A DNA stretch of 5,132 bases from Bacillota bacterium (GTDB lineage Bacteria > Bacillota > GCA-003054495 > Carboxydocellales > JAJZTU01). A program made the position numbers and the translations under genes. Numbering within the stretch: position 1 is the first letter of the stretch; each line of letters begins with the position of its first letter. Below the pieces are notes generated by a model. It saw nothing but the letters and a program-made list of their open reading frames with translations. It was not told the origin of the DNA and searched no databases. Of the stretch, positions 1-5,132 are shown one piece after another. Location of the stretch: NCBI GenBank assembly GCA_021848765.1, contig JAJZTU010000090.1, forward strand, positions 6,246 to 11,377, given 5' to 3'.

Positions 1-1349
1 TCTAGCAATTGTTCCGCCCCTAGTTCCTGGCCTACCTCCAACTCCGGGAGCAGGTGGTCTGTTTCCACAGCCTCAGGGGAATCGCTGTCAATATAAACTT
101 TCATAAAACCCGGAAACTTTAGTACTGAACCATTGACTCTGAAGATATAATTCCCTGCTCCGATATCTACCCTGGTGGTATCAAGAATAGCTGAGCTCAT
201 TTGACTGGCCACAAAGCGCTCCCAGATCAGGTTGTACAGGCGGTACTGGTCTCTGGACAAATGCACCTTAATCATTTCCGGGTCCAATTCCACATAGGTG
301 GGCCTGATGGCCTCATGGGCGCCTTGTGACCTGCCTTTAGCAACATACTGGCGCGGTTCAGGCGGGTAGTAATCAGGCCCGAATCTGGCCACTATCAATT
401 CCCTTGCTTCTTCCATAGCCGTCTCCGCAATCCGGGTAGAATCCGTCCGGATATAGGTTACCAGACCCACAGAGCCCCGGTCGCCAAGCTCCAAACCTTC
501 ATAAAGCTGTTGTGCCACCAGCATCGTCTTCCGGGCGGCAAACCCCAGTTTGCGATAGGCTTCCTGCTGCAGGCTGCTGGTAGTAAAGGGAGCGGCAGGA
601 TTACGGCGTTTTTCCTTTTTGTGCAGCTCCACTACGGTGAATTTTGCCGTCCGGAGGTCATTCAGGATGCTATCCACCGTTTGCCGGTTGGGTATGGCCA
701 CCTTTTCCCCGGCTTTTGAGTACAGCTTACAGTTGACTTTTTCATCCTTGTCTGTGTTCAGCAAGGCCTCCAGAGTCCAATATTCTTCGGGAATGAATTC
801 ATTAATTTCTTCTTCCCGGTCACAGATGAGGCGAACTGCCACCGACTGCACCCGGCCCGCACTGAGTCCCTTGCGAATCTTTCGCCAGAGGAGAGGGCTT
901 AATTGATAGCCTACCAGGCGGTCCAGAATGCGTCTGGCCTGCTGAGCCTGTACCAGGTCCACATCCAGTTTGCGGGGGGTCTTCACCGCCTTTTTAATGG
1001 CGGGTTCGGTTATCTCGTTGAACTCAATCCGGCATTTCTCGTCCGGTTTAATATCCAGCACATGCTGCAAGTGCCAGGCTATTGCTTCCCCTTCCCGGTC
1101 AGGGTCTGTTGCCAGGTAAATCTTCTTGGCCTTTTTAGCCGCAGTGCGCAGTTCTTTAAGGATATCGCCCTTTCCCCTGATGGTAATGTATTTGGGTTCA
1201 AAGTCGTGCTCTACATCAACCCCAAATTGACTCTTGGGTAAATCCCTCACGTGTCCCATTGAGGCCTTCACCGTGTAATTTCTACCCAAAAACTTGGCGA
1301 TGGTTTTTGCTTTAGCCGGTGATTCCACTACAACTAAAGTTTTTGCCAC
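1..1349 (-). CDS. topA: DNA topoisomerase I (type IA), N-terminal part, 3' end outside window
   Basis: Type IA topoisomerase, which relaxes negatively supercoiled DNA by nicking one strand through a 5'-phosphotyrosine link and passing the other strand. The window holds 449 codons; the family is usually about 690 residues in Firmicutes, so the rest of the core and the C-terminal zinc/DNA-binding region lie beyond the left edge. The Toprim domain (about residues 3-115) shows VVVESPAKAKTI with Glu9, MGHVRDLPKS, and the metal-binding DPDREGEA with Asp82, Asp84 and Glu86. GLSAGRVQSVA is at 161-171. The catalytic tyrosine is Tyr299 in LVTYIRTDSTR (codon 455-453). The start is GTG at 1349, giving the usual MAKTLVVVES N-terminus; GAGGTG lies six bases upstream. 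In-frame TTG 1355 and GTG 1358 fall inside that ribosome site and are less likely, and a stop (TAG, 1370-1368) closes the frame upstream. It follows dprA in the same direction, a common Firmicute arrangement. No lesion is visible. Confidence 0.97.
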   Translation of the reverse strand, partial: MAKTLVVVESPAKAKTIAKFLGRNYTVKASMGHVRDLPKSQFGVDVEHDFEPKYITIRGKGDILKELRTAAKKAKKIYLATDPDREGEAIAWHLQHVLDIKPDEKCRIEFNEITEPAIKKAVKTPRKLDVDLVQAQQARRILDRLVGYQLSPLLWRKIRKGLSAGRVQSVAVRLICDREEEINEFIPEEYWTLEALLNTDKDEKVNCKLYSKAGEKVAIPNRQTVDSILNDLRTAKFTVVELHKKEKRRNPAAPFTTSSLQQEAYRKLGFAARKTMLVAQQLYEGLELGDRGSVGLVTYIRTDSTRIAETAMEEARELIVARFGPDYYPPEPRQYVAKGRSQGAHEAIRPTYVELDPEMIKVHLSRDQYRLYNLIWERFVASQMSSAILDTTRVDIGAGNYIFRVNGSVLKFPGFMKVYIDSDSPEAVETDHLLPELEVGQELGAEQLL

Positions 1350-1355
1350 TAACAA

Positions 1356-1361
1356 CACCTC
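1356..1361 (-). promoter_or_regulatory. Ribosome binding site of topA
   Basis: On the minus strand GAGGTG is followed by six bases and then GTG (1349-1347). This spacing decides for the GTG at 1349 over the in-frame TTG at 1355 and GTG at 1358. Confidence 0.8.
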
Positions 1362-1366
1362 GTCCC

Positions 1367-1380
1367 ACTACCGTGGTAGT
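1367..1380. repeat. Perfect 6-bp inverted repeat just upstream of the topA ribosome site
   Basis: ACTACC-GT-GGTAGT is a perfect dyad with a two-base centre, ending six bases before the topA Shine-Dalgarno site. The two-base loop makes it a poor RNA hairpin as written, though opening the inner pair gives five pairs with a four-base loop. It could equally be a protein-binding operator. There is no T-run after it, so it is not a terminator. Its function is unknown; the symmetry itself is directly visible. Confidence 0.55.
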
Positions 1381-1396
1381 TAATTCTATTATTACC

Positions 1397-1429
1397 AGTC
1401 AACCAGATTTTAACATTATCAAGTCAACC
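1397..1429 (-). repeat. Direct repeat GGTTGACT x2 in the topA leader
   Basis: GGTTGACT occurs on the minus strand at 1429-1422 and again at 1404-1397, 25 bases apart. Similarity continues loosely after each copy into AT-rich sequence (TTGATAATGTTAAAAT versus GGTAATAATAGAAT). TTGACT resembles a -35 hexamer, but neither copy has a -10 hexamer at 16-18 bases. Paired binding sites for a regulator or duplicated promoter remnants are both possible. Confidence 0.5.
1407..1415 (-). promoter_or_regulatory. Possible extended -10 promoter element upstream of topA
   Basis: TGTTAAAAT on the minus strand fits the extended -10 form TGnTATAAT, with five of six bases matching in the hexamer. No recognisable -35 hexamer sits 16-18 bases upstream (AT-rich, AAATAG-like). 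It would be a second, nearer start for topA. In an AT-rich spacer such a match may be chance. Confidence 0.25.
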
Positions 1430-1439
1430 CTATTTTTAC

Positions 1440-1469
1440 ATTATTATTGATAAAACTGGTTCATGTCAA
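1440..1469 (-). promoter_or_regulatory. Predicted sigma-A-type promoter of topA
   Basis: On the minus strand the perfect -35 hexamer TTGACA (1469-1464) is followed by 18 bases and AATAAT (1445-1440), five of six matches to TATAAT. Transcription would begin near 1433, leaving a leader of about 84 bases that contains the second GGTTGACT copies and the small dyad. A 15-base-spaced AATAAT also exists but its spacing is poor. The 173-base gap after dprA supports a separate topA promoter. Confidence 0.6.
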
Positions 1470-1522
1470 GCAAGTTAGGATAATTACTGCTAAAATCACC
1501 TTAAAAGCAGCGGCTGAAGGGT

Positions 1523-2629
1523 TTAAAAAGTTCCCACTCGTAGGAAATTTTGCCCAGGTAACTGTTTAACTAAACCCTTTAATTCCAAAAAAGTTAAAAT
1601 AGACAACAGGTACCCCGGAACCAAACCGCTTTTTGCCGCCAGGACATCTACCGGCATGGGCTCCACTTCCAGCAATTGCAGAACCTTATCCTCCTCAGGT
1701 GTCAGTCCGGTGCACCCTGGAAAGCTTGGTTGGGCCACCCGCGGAAAAAGGGTATCCAGGGCAAGTTCCTCTAAAATATCCTCAGTACAGGTTACCAGCT
1801 TAGCCCCCTGCTTAACCAGTTTATGGGGTCCCTTGCTTGTTGAGGCATATATATTACCCGGGACAGCAAAAACCTCCCGGCCTTGGTCAAGTGCACAGTC
1901 AACCGTAATCAGCGAACCGCTCTTTTCCTCGGCCTCGACTACCACTACCCCCAGGGACAGGCCGCTGATAATCCGGTTGCGGGCGGGAAAATTCCAGGCA
2001 TTGGGCGGGGTACCCAAAGGATATTCACTAATTACCGCTCCCCGGTCAATCACCTCTGCGAGCAGCTTACGGTTTTCCCTGGGATAAACTACATCCAGGC
2101 CACAACCCAATACAGCCACCGTACTGCCAGAGGAAAGTGCACCCTTGTGCGCCGCTGAGTCAATTCCTCTGGCCAGCCCGCTGACTACAAGTATTCCCCG
2201 GCCGGCCAGATCCTCAGCCAGACCCCCGGCCACCAGTTTTCCGTAATGACTGGCTTTGCGGGTCCCGACAATAGCAACCGCTTCCCGTTTAAAGGCAGTC
2301 GTACTGCCTTTAACATACAGGACCTGCGGAGGGTCATAAATGTAGCTCAAGTTCTCCGGATAAGCCTGGTCCGGCCGTAGGATCATTTTGATTCCTGCGC
2401 TCTCCAAATACTCCCAATGACGCTGTACATCCTGAGAGTCCCTCCTGACCGTGAACGCTTCGACGTCGTCCCGGTCCCACCCCGGGATTTGGCTTAAATG
2501 CTGCTTTGTGGCCTTCCAAGCCTCCATAGGCGAAGTAAACCTTAAAAGCAGGCGTTCCAGCTTTCTGGTACCGGTACACGCCCAATGCAGAGCGGCAAAA
2601 TACTTCCTGTATTCGATATTAAGCGCCAT
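1523..2629 (-). CDS. dprA: DNA processing protein DprA (Smf)
   Basis: DprA binds incoming single-stranded DNA in the cytoplasm during transformation, protects it and loads RecA; it is also kept by many bacteria not known to be competent. The 368-residue length is normal. Residues about 1-80 form the helical N-terminal region. The Rossmann-like DprA domain runs from about 85 to 290: YPENL (90-94), AIVGTRKAS (119-127), SGLARGID with downstream His161 (150-161), GCGLDVVYP (175-183), SEYPLG (201-206), FPARNRIISGLS (214-225) and a KSGSLITVDCALDQGREVF stretch (236-254). Residues 308-368 look like the DML1-type winged helix found in many DprAs. Near 266-276 the motif usually written GxNxLIxxGA reads GPHKLVKQGA, with His in the Asn position. 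ATG at 2629 is the first possible start, because an in-frame TAA lies three codons upstream. It follows spoVR after 108 bases and precedes topA by 173. Confidence 0.97.
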   Translation of the reverse strand: MALNIEYRKYFAALHWACTGTRKLERLLLRFTSPMEAWKATKQHLSQIPGWDRDDVEAFTVRRDSQDVQRHWEYLESAGIKMILRPDQAYPENLSYIYDPPQVLYVKGSTTAFKREAVAIVGTRKASHYGKLVAGGLAEDLAGRGILVVSGLARGIDSAAHKGALSSGSTVAVLGCGLDVVYPRENRKLLAEVIDRGAVISEYPLGTPPNAWNFPARNRIISGLSLGVVVVEAEEKSGSLITVDCALDQGREVFAVPGNIYASTSKGPHKLVKQGAKLVTCTEDILEELALDTLFPRVAQPSFPGCTGLTPEEDKVLQLLEVEPMPVDVLAAKSGLVPGYLLSILTFLELKGLVKQLPGQNFLRVGTF

Positions 2630-2640
2630 TGACCGTTACT

Positions 2641-2661
2641 CTCCTGTTTGCTTGATAGGAG
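2641..2661 (-). promoter_or_regulatory. dprA ribosome site and a complementary tract that could mask it
   Basis: The best Shine-Dalgarno match for dprA is AGGAG (2645-2641), 11 bases before ATG, longer than ideal. Eleven bases upstream of it on the same strand is CTCCT (2661-2657), its exact complement, so the transcript can form a five-pair hairpin that hides the site. A second purine tract, AGGAGG (2704-2699), could compete for the same CCTCCT. The pairing is seen in the sequence; a regulatory role is inference, and five pairs is weak. Confidence 0.35.
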
Positions 2662-2690
2662 GGACTTCTCCTTAATAGGAAGGATTTCTT
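2651..2690. repeat. Two adjacent 20-bp direct repeats between spoVR and dprA
   Basis: Positions 2651-2670 and 2671-2690 are head-to-tail copies identical at 16 of 20 positions. The core is CTTRATAGGARGGA followed by YTTCTY on the plus strand. All four differences are transitions. No third copy is present on either side. The repeat fills much of the 108-base spacer before dprA and places pyrimidine-rich CCTTCCT and CCCTCCT tracts in the transcript. Confidence 0.8.
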
Positions 2691-2737
2691 CGCCAGCTCC
2701 TCCTTTTCCTGCCAGAAAAGCTTTATTTTCCATTTTA

Positions 2738-4144
2738 TTACAATATTTTTTTCAAGTTGCGTTCTCCATTATAGGAAAATAAGCAGCTTTTGCCATCCAC
2801 TACTGTTTCCAGGTGGACCGGACGCCCCCAGAGTTGGTAAACATGCGGGAGGGTTTTTTCCAGGTACCGGATATCCAATTCCACTCCTTCATACATATGC
2901 TTAAGGCATAGTTCCCCGTGCCGGCTGTAGTCCCCATCCACCACCGTAATATAGGGGAAACCCCCGTTGACCAGATTGGCCACCAGGCCGTCCCGGACTT
3001 TTTCCCAGTCTTTTTCCACCACCTGCCACTGGTGCCCAACTTTTTTATACAGGTACAAATCTAATTTTTCCACCAATTCCTCAGTAAGGTAATTTCTAAG
3101 GAAAGAGCTATCACTCTCTGCTTCCCTGACCTCAAAGATTTTTTTCAGGCCCTCACCGCCAGCCCGCCCGTATTTTTCCGTTTCTTGCTTGCTGGGATTA
3201 TCCCATCTCTTCTCAATATCTTCCCAGATTTTCAGCCCCAGGTAGTAAGGATTGATGCTGGTCGTAGAGGGCTGAATAACACCGGAATGCATCTTGGCAA
3301 ATTCCACGGCCTCATCTTCGTCCAAGTCCATTTCCCTGATTATCCGGGCATGCCACAGTGAAGCCCAGCCCTCATTCATAATTTTGGTCTCGATCTGGGG
3401 CCAGAAGTAAAGCATTTCATCTCTGACTATGGAAATAATATCTCTCTGCCAGTCCTCTAAATCCTTGGCATTGTGCATTATGAAATACAGGAGGTCTTTT
3501 TCCGGCCTGGGGGGATGCTGCCGCAGCTTAGGCGCTTCTTCCTCCTTTTGCTCCTTTTTCTGCTCCAGAGACCAGAGATCATCATACGCTGAGACTTCCT
3601 GGGGAGGGTTTTCTTTTACCGGTTCTGCTTGTTGCTTAATATTCAGGTGAGGGTCAATATGTTCCTGAAGGGCCAGGACAGCATCCAGGAAGGGTTCGAC
3701 CCGGTTCCGCCCGTATTTGAACTCATATTCACTTATCCGCAGGGCACTGGAAGCCATACTGTCTACCATCTGGCGGTTGGTGTGGCGGAAGCGGGAATTG
3801 TGCTTAAAAAAGTCACAGTGGGCATAGACATGGGCGATAACCAGTTTGTTTTGAATCAGGCTGTTGCCCTCCAAAAGAAAGGCATAACAGGGGTCGGAGT
3901 TGATTACCAGTTCATAAATCCGGCTAAGGTTATAATCATAGGAAGTTTTCATCCGGTGAAAGGCCTTGCCAAAGCTCCAGTGGGAAAACCGGGTGGGCAT
4001 ACCATAGGCTCCAAAAGTGTACAGAATATCTGCCGGGCAAATCTCAAACCGCATATCAAAGTAATCCAGACCAAAGCTCCGGGCTACCTTGGAGATATCT
4101 TCGATAGCCCGGGCCATCAGTTCCAGTTCATGTTCCTTCTTCAT
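2738..4144 (-). CDS. spoVR: SpoVR family protein (stage V sporulation protein R; YcgB in enterobacteria)
   Basis: Member of the SpoVR family, linked in Bacillus to spore cortex formation and found as YcgB in non-sporulating bacteria beside the PrkA/YeaG and YeaH genes. No biochemical reaction is firmly assigned. At 468 residues it is full length. The N-terminal block has EICPADILYTFGAYGMPTRF (34-53), YELVINSDPCYAFLL (77-91) and IAHVYAHCDFF (103-113). A charged, Pro/Gln/Glu-rich linker spans about 168-215. The second conserved block has ETKIMNEGWASLWHARIIRE (252-271) and SINPYYLGLKIWEDI (296-310), followed by a C-terminal region with NGGFPYITVVDGDY (393-406) and LWGRPVHLE (438-446). There is no signal peptide or membrane segment, so it should be cytosolic. 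The ATG at 4144 follows the yhbH stop by 15 bases, with GGAGG six bases before it. It ends in two consecutive in-frame stops, TAA (2740-2738) and TAA (2737-2735). Residues that could bind metal are His105, His109, Cys110, Glu258 and His265; that is an inference. Confidence 0.96.
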   Translation of the reverse strand: MKKEHELELMARAIEDISKVARSFGLDYFDMRFEICPADILYTFGAYGMPTRFSHWSFGKAFHRMKTSYDYNLSRIYELVINSDPCYAFLLEGNSLIQNKLVIAHVYAHCDFFKHNSRFRHTNRQMVDSMASSALRISEYEFKYGRNRVEPFLDAVLALQEHIDPHLNIKQQAEPVKENPPQEVSAYDDLWSLEQKKEQKEEEAPKLRQHPPRPEKDLLYFIMHNAKDLEDWQRDIISIVRDEMLYFWPQIETKIMNEGWASLWHARIIREMDLDEDEAVEFAKMHSGVIQPSTTSINPYYLGLKIWEDIEKRWDNPSKQETEKYGRAGGEGLKKIFEVREAESDSSFLRNYLTEELVEKLDLYLYKKVGHQWQVVEKDWEKVRDGLVANLVNGGFPYITVVDGDYSRHGELCLKHMYEGVELDIRYLEKTLPHVYQLWGRPVHLETVVDGKSCLFSYNGERNLKKIL

Positions 4145-4150
4145 CCAATC

Positions 4151-4155
4151 CCTCC
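4151..4155 (-). promoter_or_regulatory. Ribosome binding site of spoVR
   Basis: GGAGG, within AAGGGGAGGG, lies six bases before the spoVR ATG and fills most of the 15-base gap after the yhbH stop. It supports the chosen start and translation of spoVR as an independent cistron on the yhbH transcript. Confidence 0.85.
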
Positions 4156-4159
4156 CCTT

Positions 4160-5132
4160 CTATTCCGGTACTCTGTCTTTTTTACTGAAAAAAGCGCGCA
4201 GGGCAGGGTAAACACCGGCTTTATCCCGAATGGTGACACTGGTAAACTTGGGGTTGACGATTTTTTTGTAAACTGACATTAAAGTGCTGTGCCGGTAATA
4301 AGGACCCACTATTTCCCCGTATCCGAAAATATTGCAGATCTCGGCCAGTTTATTAACCAGTTGCATGCACAGGTCATTGTCAGAGGTCAGGTTATCCCCG
4401 TCGGAAAAGTGAAAGGGATAGATGTTGTAATCAGCAGGACTATACCGTTTTTCAATGATGTCCAAAGCCAGTTTATAAACCGACGAACATCTGGTACCCC
4501 CGCTCTCACCCTTAGTAAAGAACTCCTCTTCGCTTACCTCTTTAGCCTCGGTGTGGTGAGCCAGGAAGAGAATCTGCACATTCTTGTATTTAGTCCGCAG
4601 GAACCTGACCATCCAAAAGAAGAAACTGCGGGCAATGTACTTTTCAAAAGGCCCCATTGAACCCGAGGTGTCCATCATGGCCAGAATCACCGCATTGGAC
4701 TCGTATTGGAACTTTTCCTCCCAGGTTTTAAAGCGGAGGTCCTCCCGGTTAATGTTCTTGATGCCCTTGATGCCCTTTAAGGCGTTACGCTTGATGTTCT
4801 CAATAATGGTCCGTTTACGGTCAATGTTGCTGGTAATTCCCGATTTACGGATGTCATTGAATTGGTAGGTTACGGACTCCATTTCCGGAGATTTTTTCTG
4901 CTCCAGGTTGGGCAGGCCCAAATCCTCAAAAATCATCTCTGCAAGTTCATCAATAGTGATTTCAGCTTCATAGTAGTCCACTCCCGGCTCGTCACCCGCA
5001 CCGGGTCCCTTGCCCGGACCGCCTTGCCCGGCTTTATCAGTACCCAGGACATCCCCTGGCTTGCTGCCTCCTTTTCCCTGCCCTCCGTGCTTTTGTTTGC
5101 CATAGTCAAAGCGAAAGCGAAACTCATCCAGG
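4160..5132 (-). CDS. yhbH: YhbH/YeaH family protein with VWA-like domain (DUF444), 5' end outside window
   Basis: Cytosolic VWA-like protein, called sporulation protein YhbH in Bacillus and YeaH in enterobacteria, usually next to the AAA+/kinase PrkA and SpoVR. The open frame runs unbroken to the right edge: 323 residues are present and about 65-75 N-terminal ones are missing, judging by the usual length near 390. From the edge it reads LDEFRFRFDY, then a Gly/Lys/Pro-rich linker (about residues 11-50), then VDYYEAE. The GTG at 4981 is internal, because conserved sequence continues upstream of it. The VWA domain carries a MIDAS-type motif DTSGS (154-158, Asp codon 4672-4670), a GGT threonine at 213, and SDGDN (243-247), as expected for divalent metal binding. 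FFFWMVRFLRTKYKNV and NIYPFHFSDGDNLTSD are family hallmarks. Stop TAG is at 4162-4160, 15 bases before spoVR. VWA proteins often pair with AAA+ ATPases, fitting a partnership with PrkA; direct proof is not in the window. Confidence 0.95.
   Translation of the reverse strand, partial: LDEFRFRFDYGKQKHGGQGKGGSKPGDVLGTDKAGQGGPGKGPGAGDEPGVDYYEAEITIDELAEMIFEDLGLPNLEQKKSPEMESVTYQFNDIRKSGITSNIDRKRTIIENIKRNALKGIKGIKNINREDLRFKTWEEKFQYESNAVILAMMDTSGSMGPFEKYIARSFFFWMVRFLRTKYKNVQILFLAHHTEAKEVSEEEFFTKGESGGTRCSSVYKLALDIIEKRYSPADYNIYPFHFSDGDNLTSDNDLCMQLVNKLAEICNIFGYGEIVGPYYRHSTLMSVYKKIVNPKFTSVTIRDKAGVYPALRAFFSKKDRVPE
4758..4775. repeat. 9-bp tandem repeat inside yhbH (Lys-Gly-Ile doubling)
   Basis: TTGATGCCC occurs twice head to tail (4758-4766 and 4767-4775). 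On the coding strand this is in frame and encodes a KGIKGIK stretch just before the conserved DLRFKTW segment. It looks like a small in-frame duplication in a variable loop and does not disturb the frame. Confidence 0.7.

Noticed and set aside
510..1241. Three plus-strand open frames of 69, 95 and 112 codons
   Set aside because: All are antisense to topA, which reads without interruption on the minus strand with all Toprim and active-site motifs.
1489..1512. CTGCT/AGCAG inverted repeat after dprA as a terminator
   Set aside because: Only five base pairs with a long loop and no T-run directly after it; the adjacent A and T stretches do not pair in the right order.
1656..2087. 143-codon plus-strand open frame opposite dprA
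   Set aside because: Its sequence is low-complexity (Ser/Thr/Pro-rich) and entirely opposite conserved DprA motifs, so it is a shadow frame.
2542..2733. 63-codon minus-strand frame starting MENKAFLAGKGG between spoVR and dprA
   Set aside because: The ATG at 2733 has no Shine-Dalgarno site (the sequence before it is TAATAAA), the frame overlaps the start of dprA by about 90 bases, and the peptide resembles nothing I know. A leader peptide cannot be fully excluded.
2725..2755. TTGAAA and TAAAAT at the end of spoVR as a dprA promoter
   Set aside because: The two hexamers are only 12 bases apart, too close for a sigma-A-type promoter, and the match may be chance in an AT-rich stretch.
3629..4276. 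215-codon open frame on the plus strand
   Set aside because: It lies antisense to the conserved spoVR and the end of yhbH, has no recognisable domain or ribosome site, and is best explained as a by-product of the codon bias of the real genes.
4933..5127. 64-codon minus-strand frame near the right edge
   Set aside because: It is a different frame over the Gly/Lys-rich linker of yhbH, whose own frame matches family sequence on both sides.

Overview
The window holds four genes, all reading leftward on the minus strand. In transcription order they are yhbH (von Willebrand A-like, 5' end cut off by the right edge), spoVR (complete), dprA (complete) and topA (3' end cut off by the left edge). No RNA gene, mobile element, CRISPR array or foreign-looking segment was found. 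Coding density is high; the only non-coding stretches are 15, 108 and 173 bases long.

The organism is most likely a spore-forming Firmicute. Evidence: YhbH and SpoVR align along their length with the Bacillus-type proteins as I remember them, the Shine-Dalgarno sites are strong and Gram-positive in style (GGGGAGG, GAGGTG), topA starts with GTG, and dprA-topA adjacency is typical of Firmicutes. Base composition is close to balanced in the genes and AT-rich in the gaps, which with the gene order suggests a Clostridia lineage of the Desulfotomaculum/Pelotomaculum kind. That placement is an inference, not a sequence match.

Layout. From 5132 to 4160 lies the C-terminal 323 residues of YhbH, with a Gly/Lys-rich linker and a VWA fold with a complete MIDAS-like motif. 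After 15 bases comes spoVR (4144 to 2738), so these two are clearly one operon. In other bacteria this pair sits with the serine kinase/AAA+ protein PrkA, which I would expect just beyond the right edge. A 108-base spacer (2630-2737), with a 20-base tandem repeat and several SD/anti-SD-like tracts, leads to dprA (2629 to 1523). A 173-base AT-rich spacer (1350-1522), with a good sigma-A-type promoter, a GGTTGACT direct repeat and a small dyad next to the ribosome binding site, leads to topA (from 1349).

How they fit together. YhbH and SpoVR probably act together, with PrkA, in a sporulation or stationary-phase programme whose biochemistry is still unclear. DprA loads RecA on incoming single-stranded DNA, and TopA relaxes negative supercoils. 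dprA may be read from the stress operon, while topA appears to have its own promoter. The most interesting points are the repeat-bearing spoVR-dprA leader, the topA control region and the candidate metal-binding residues in SpoVR. I see no wholly new system here.
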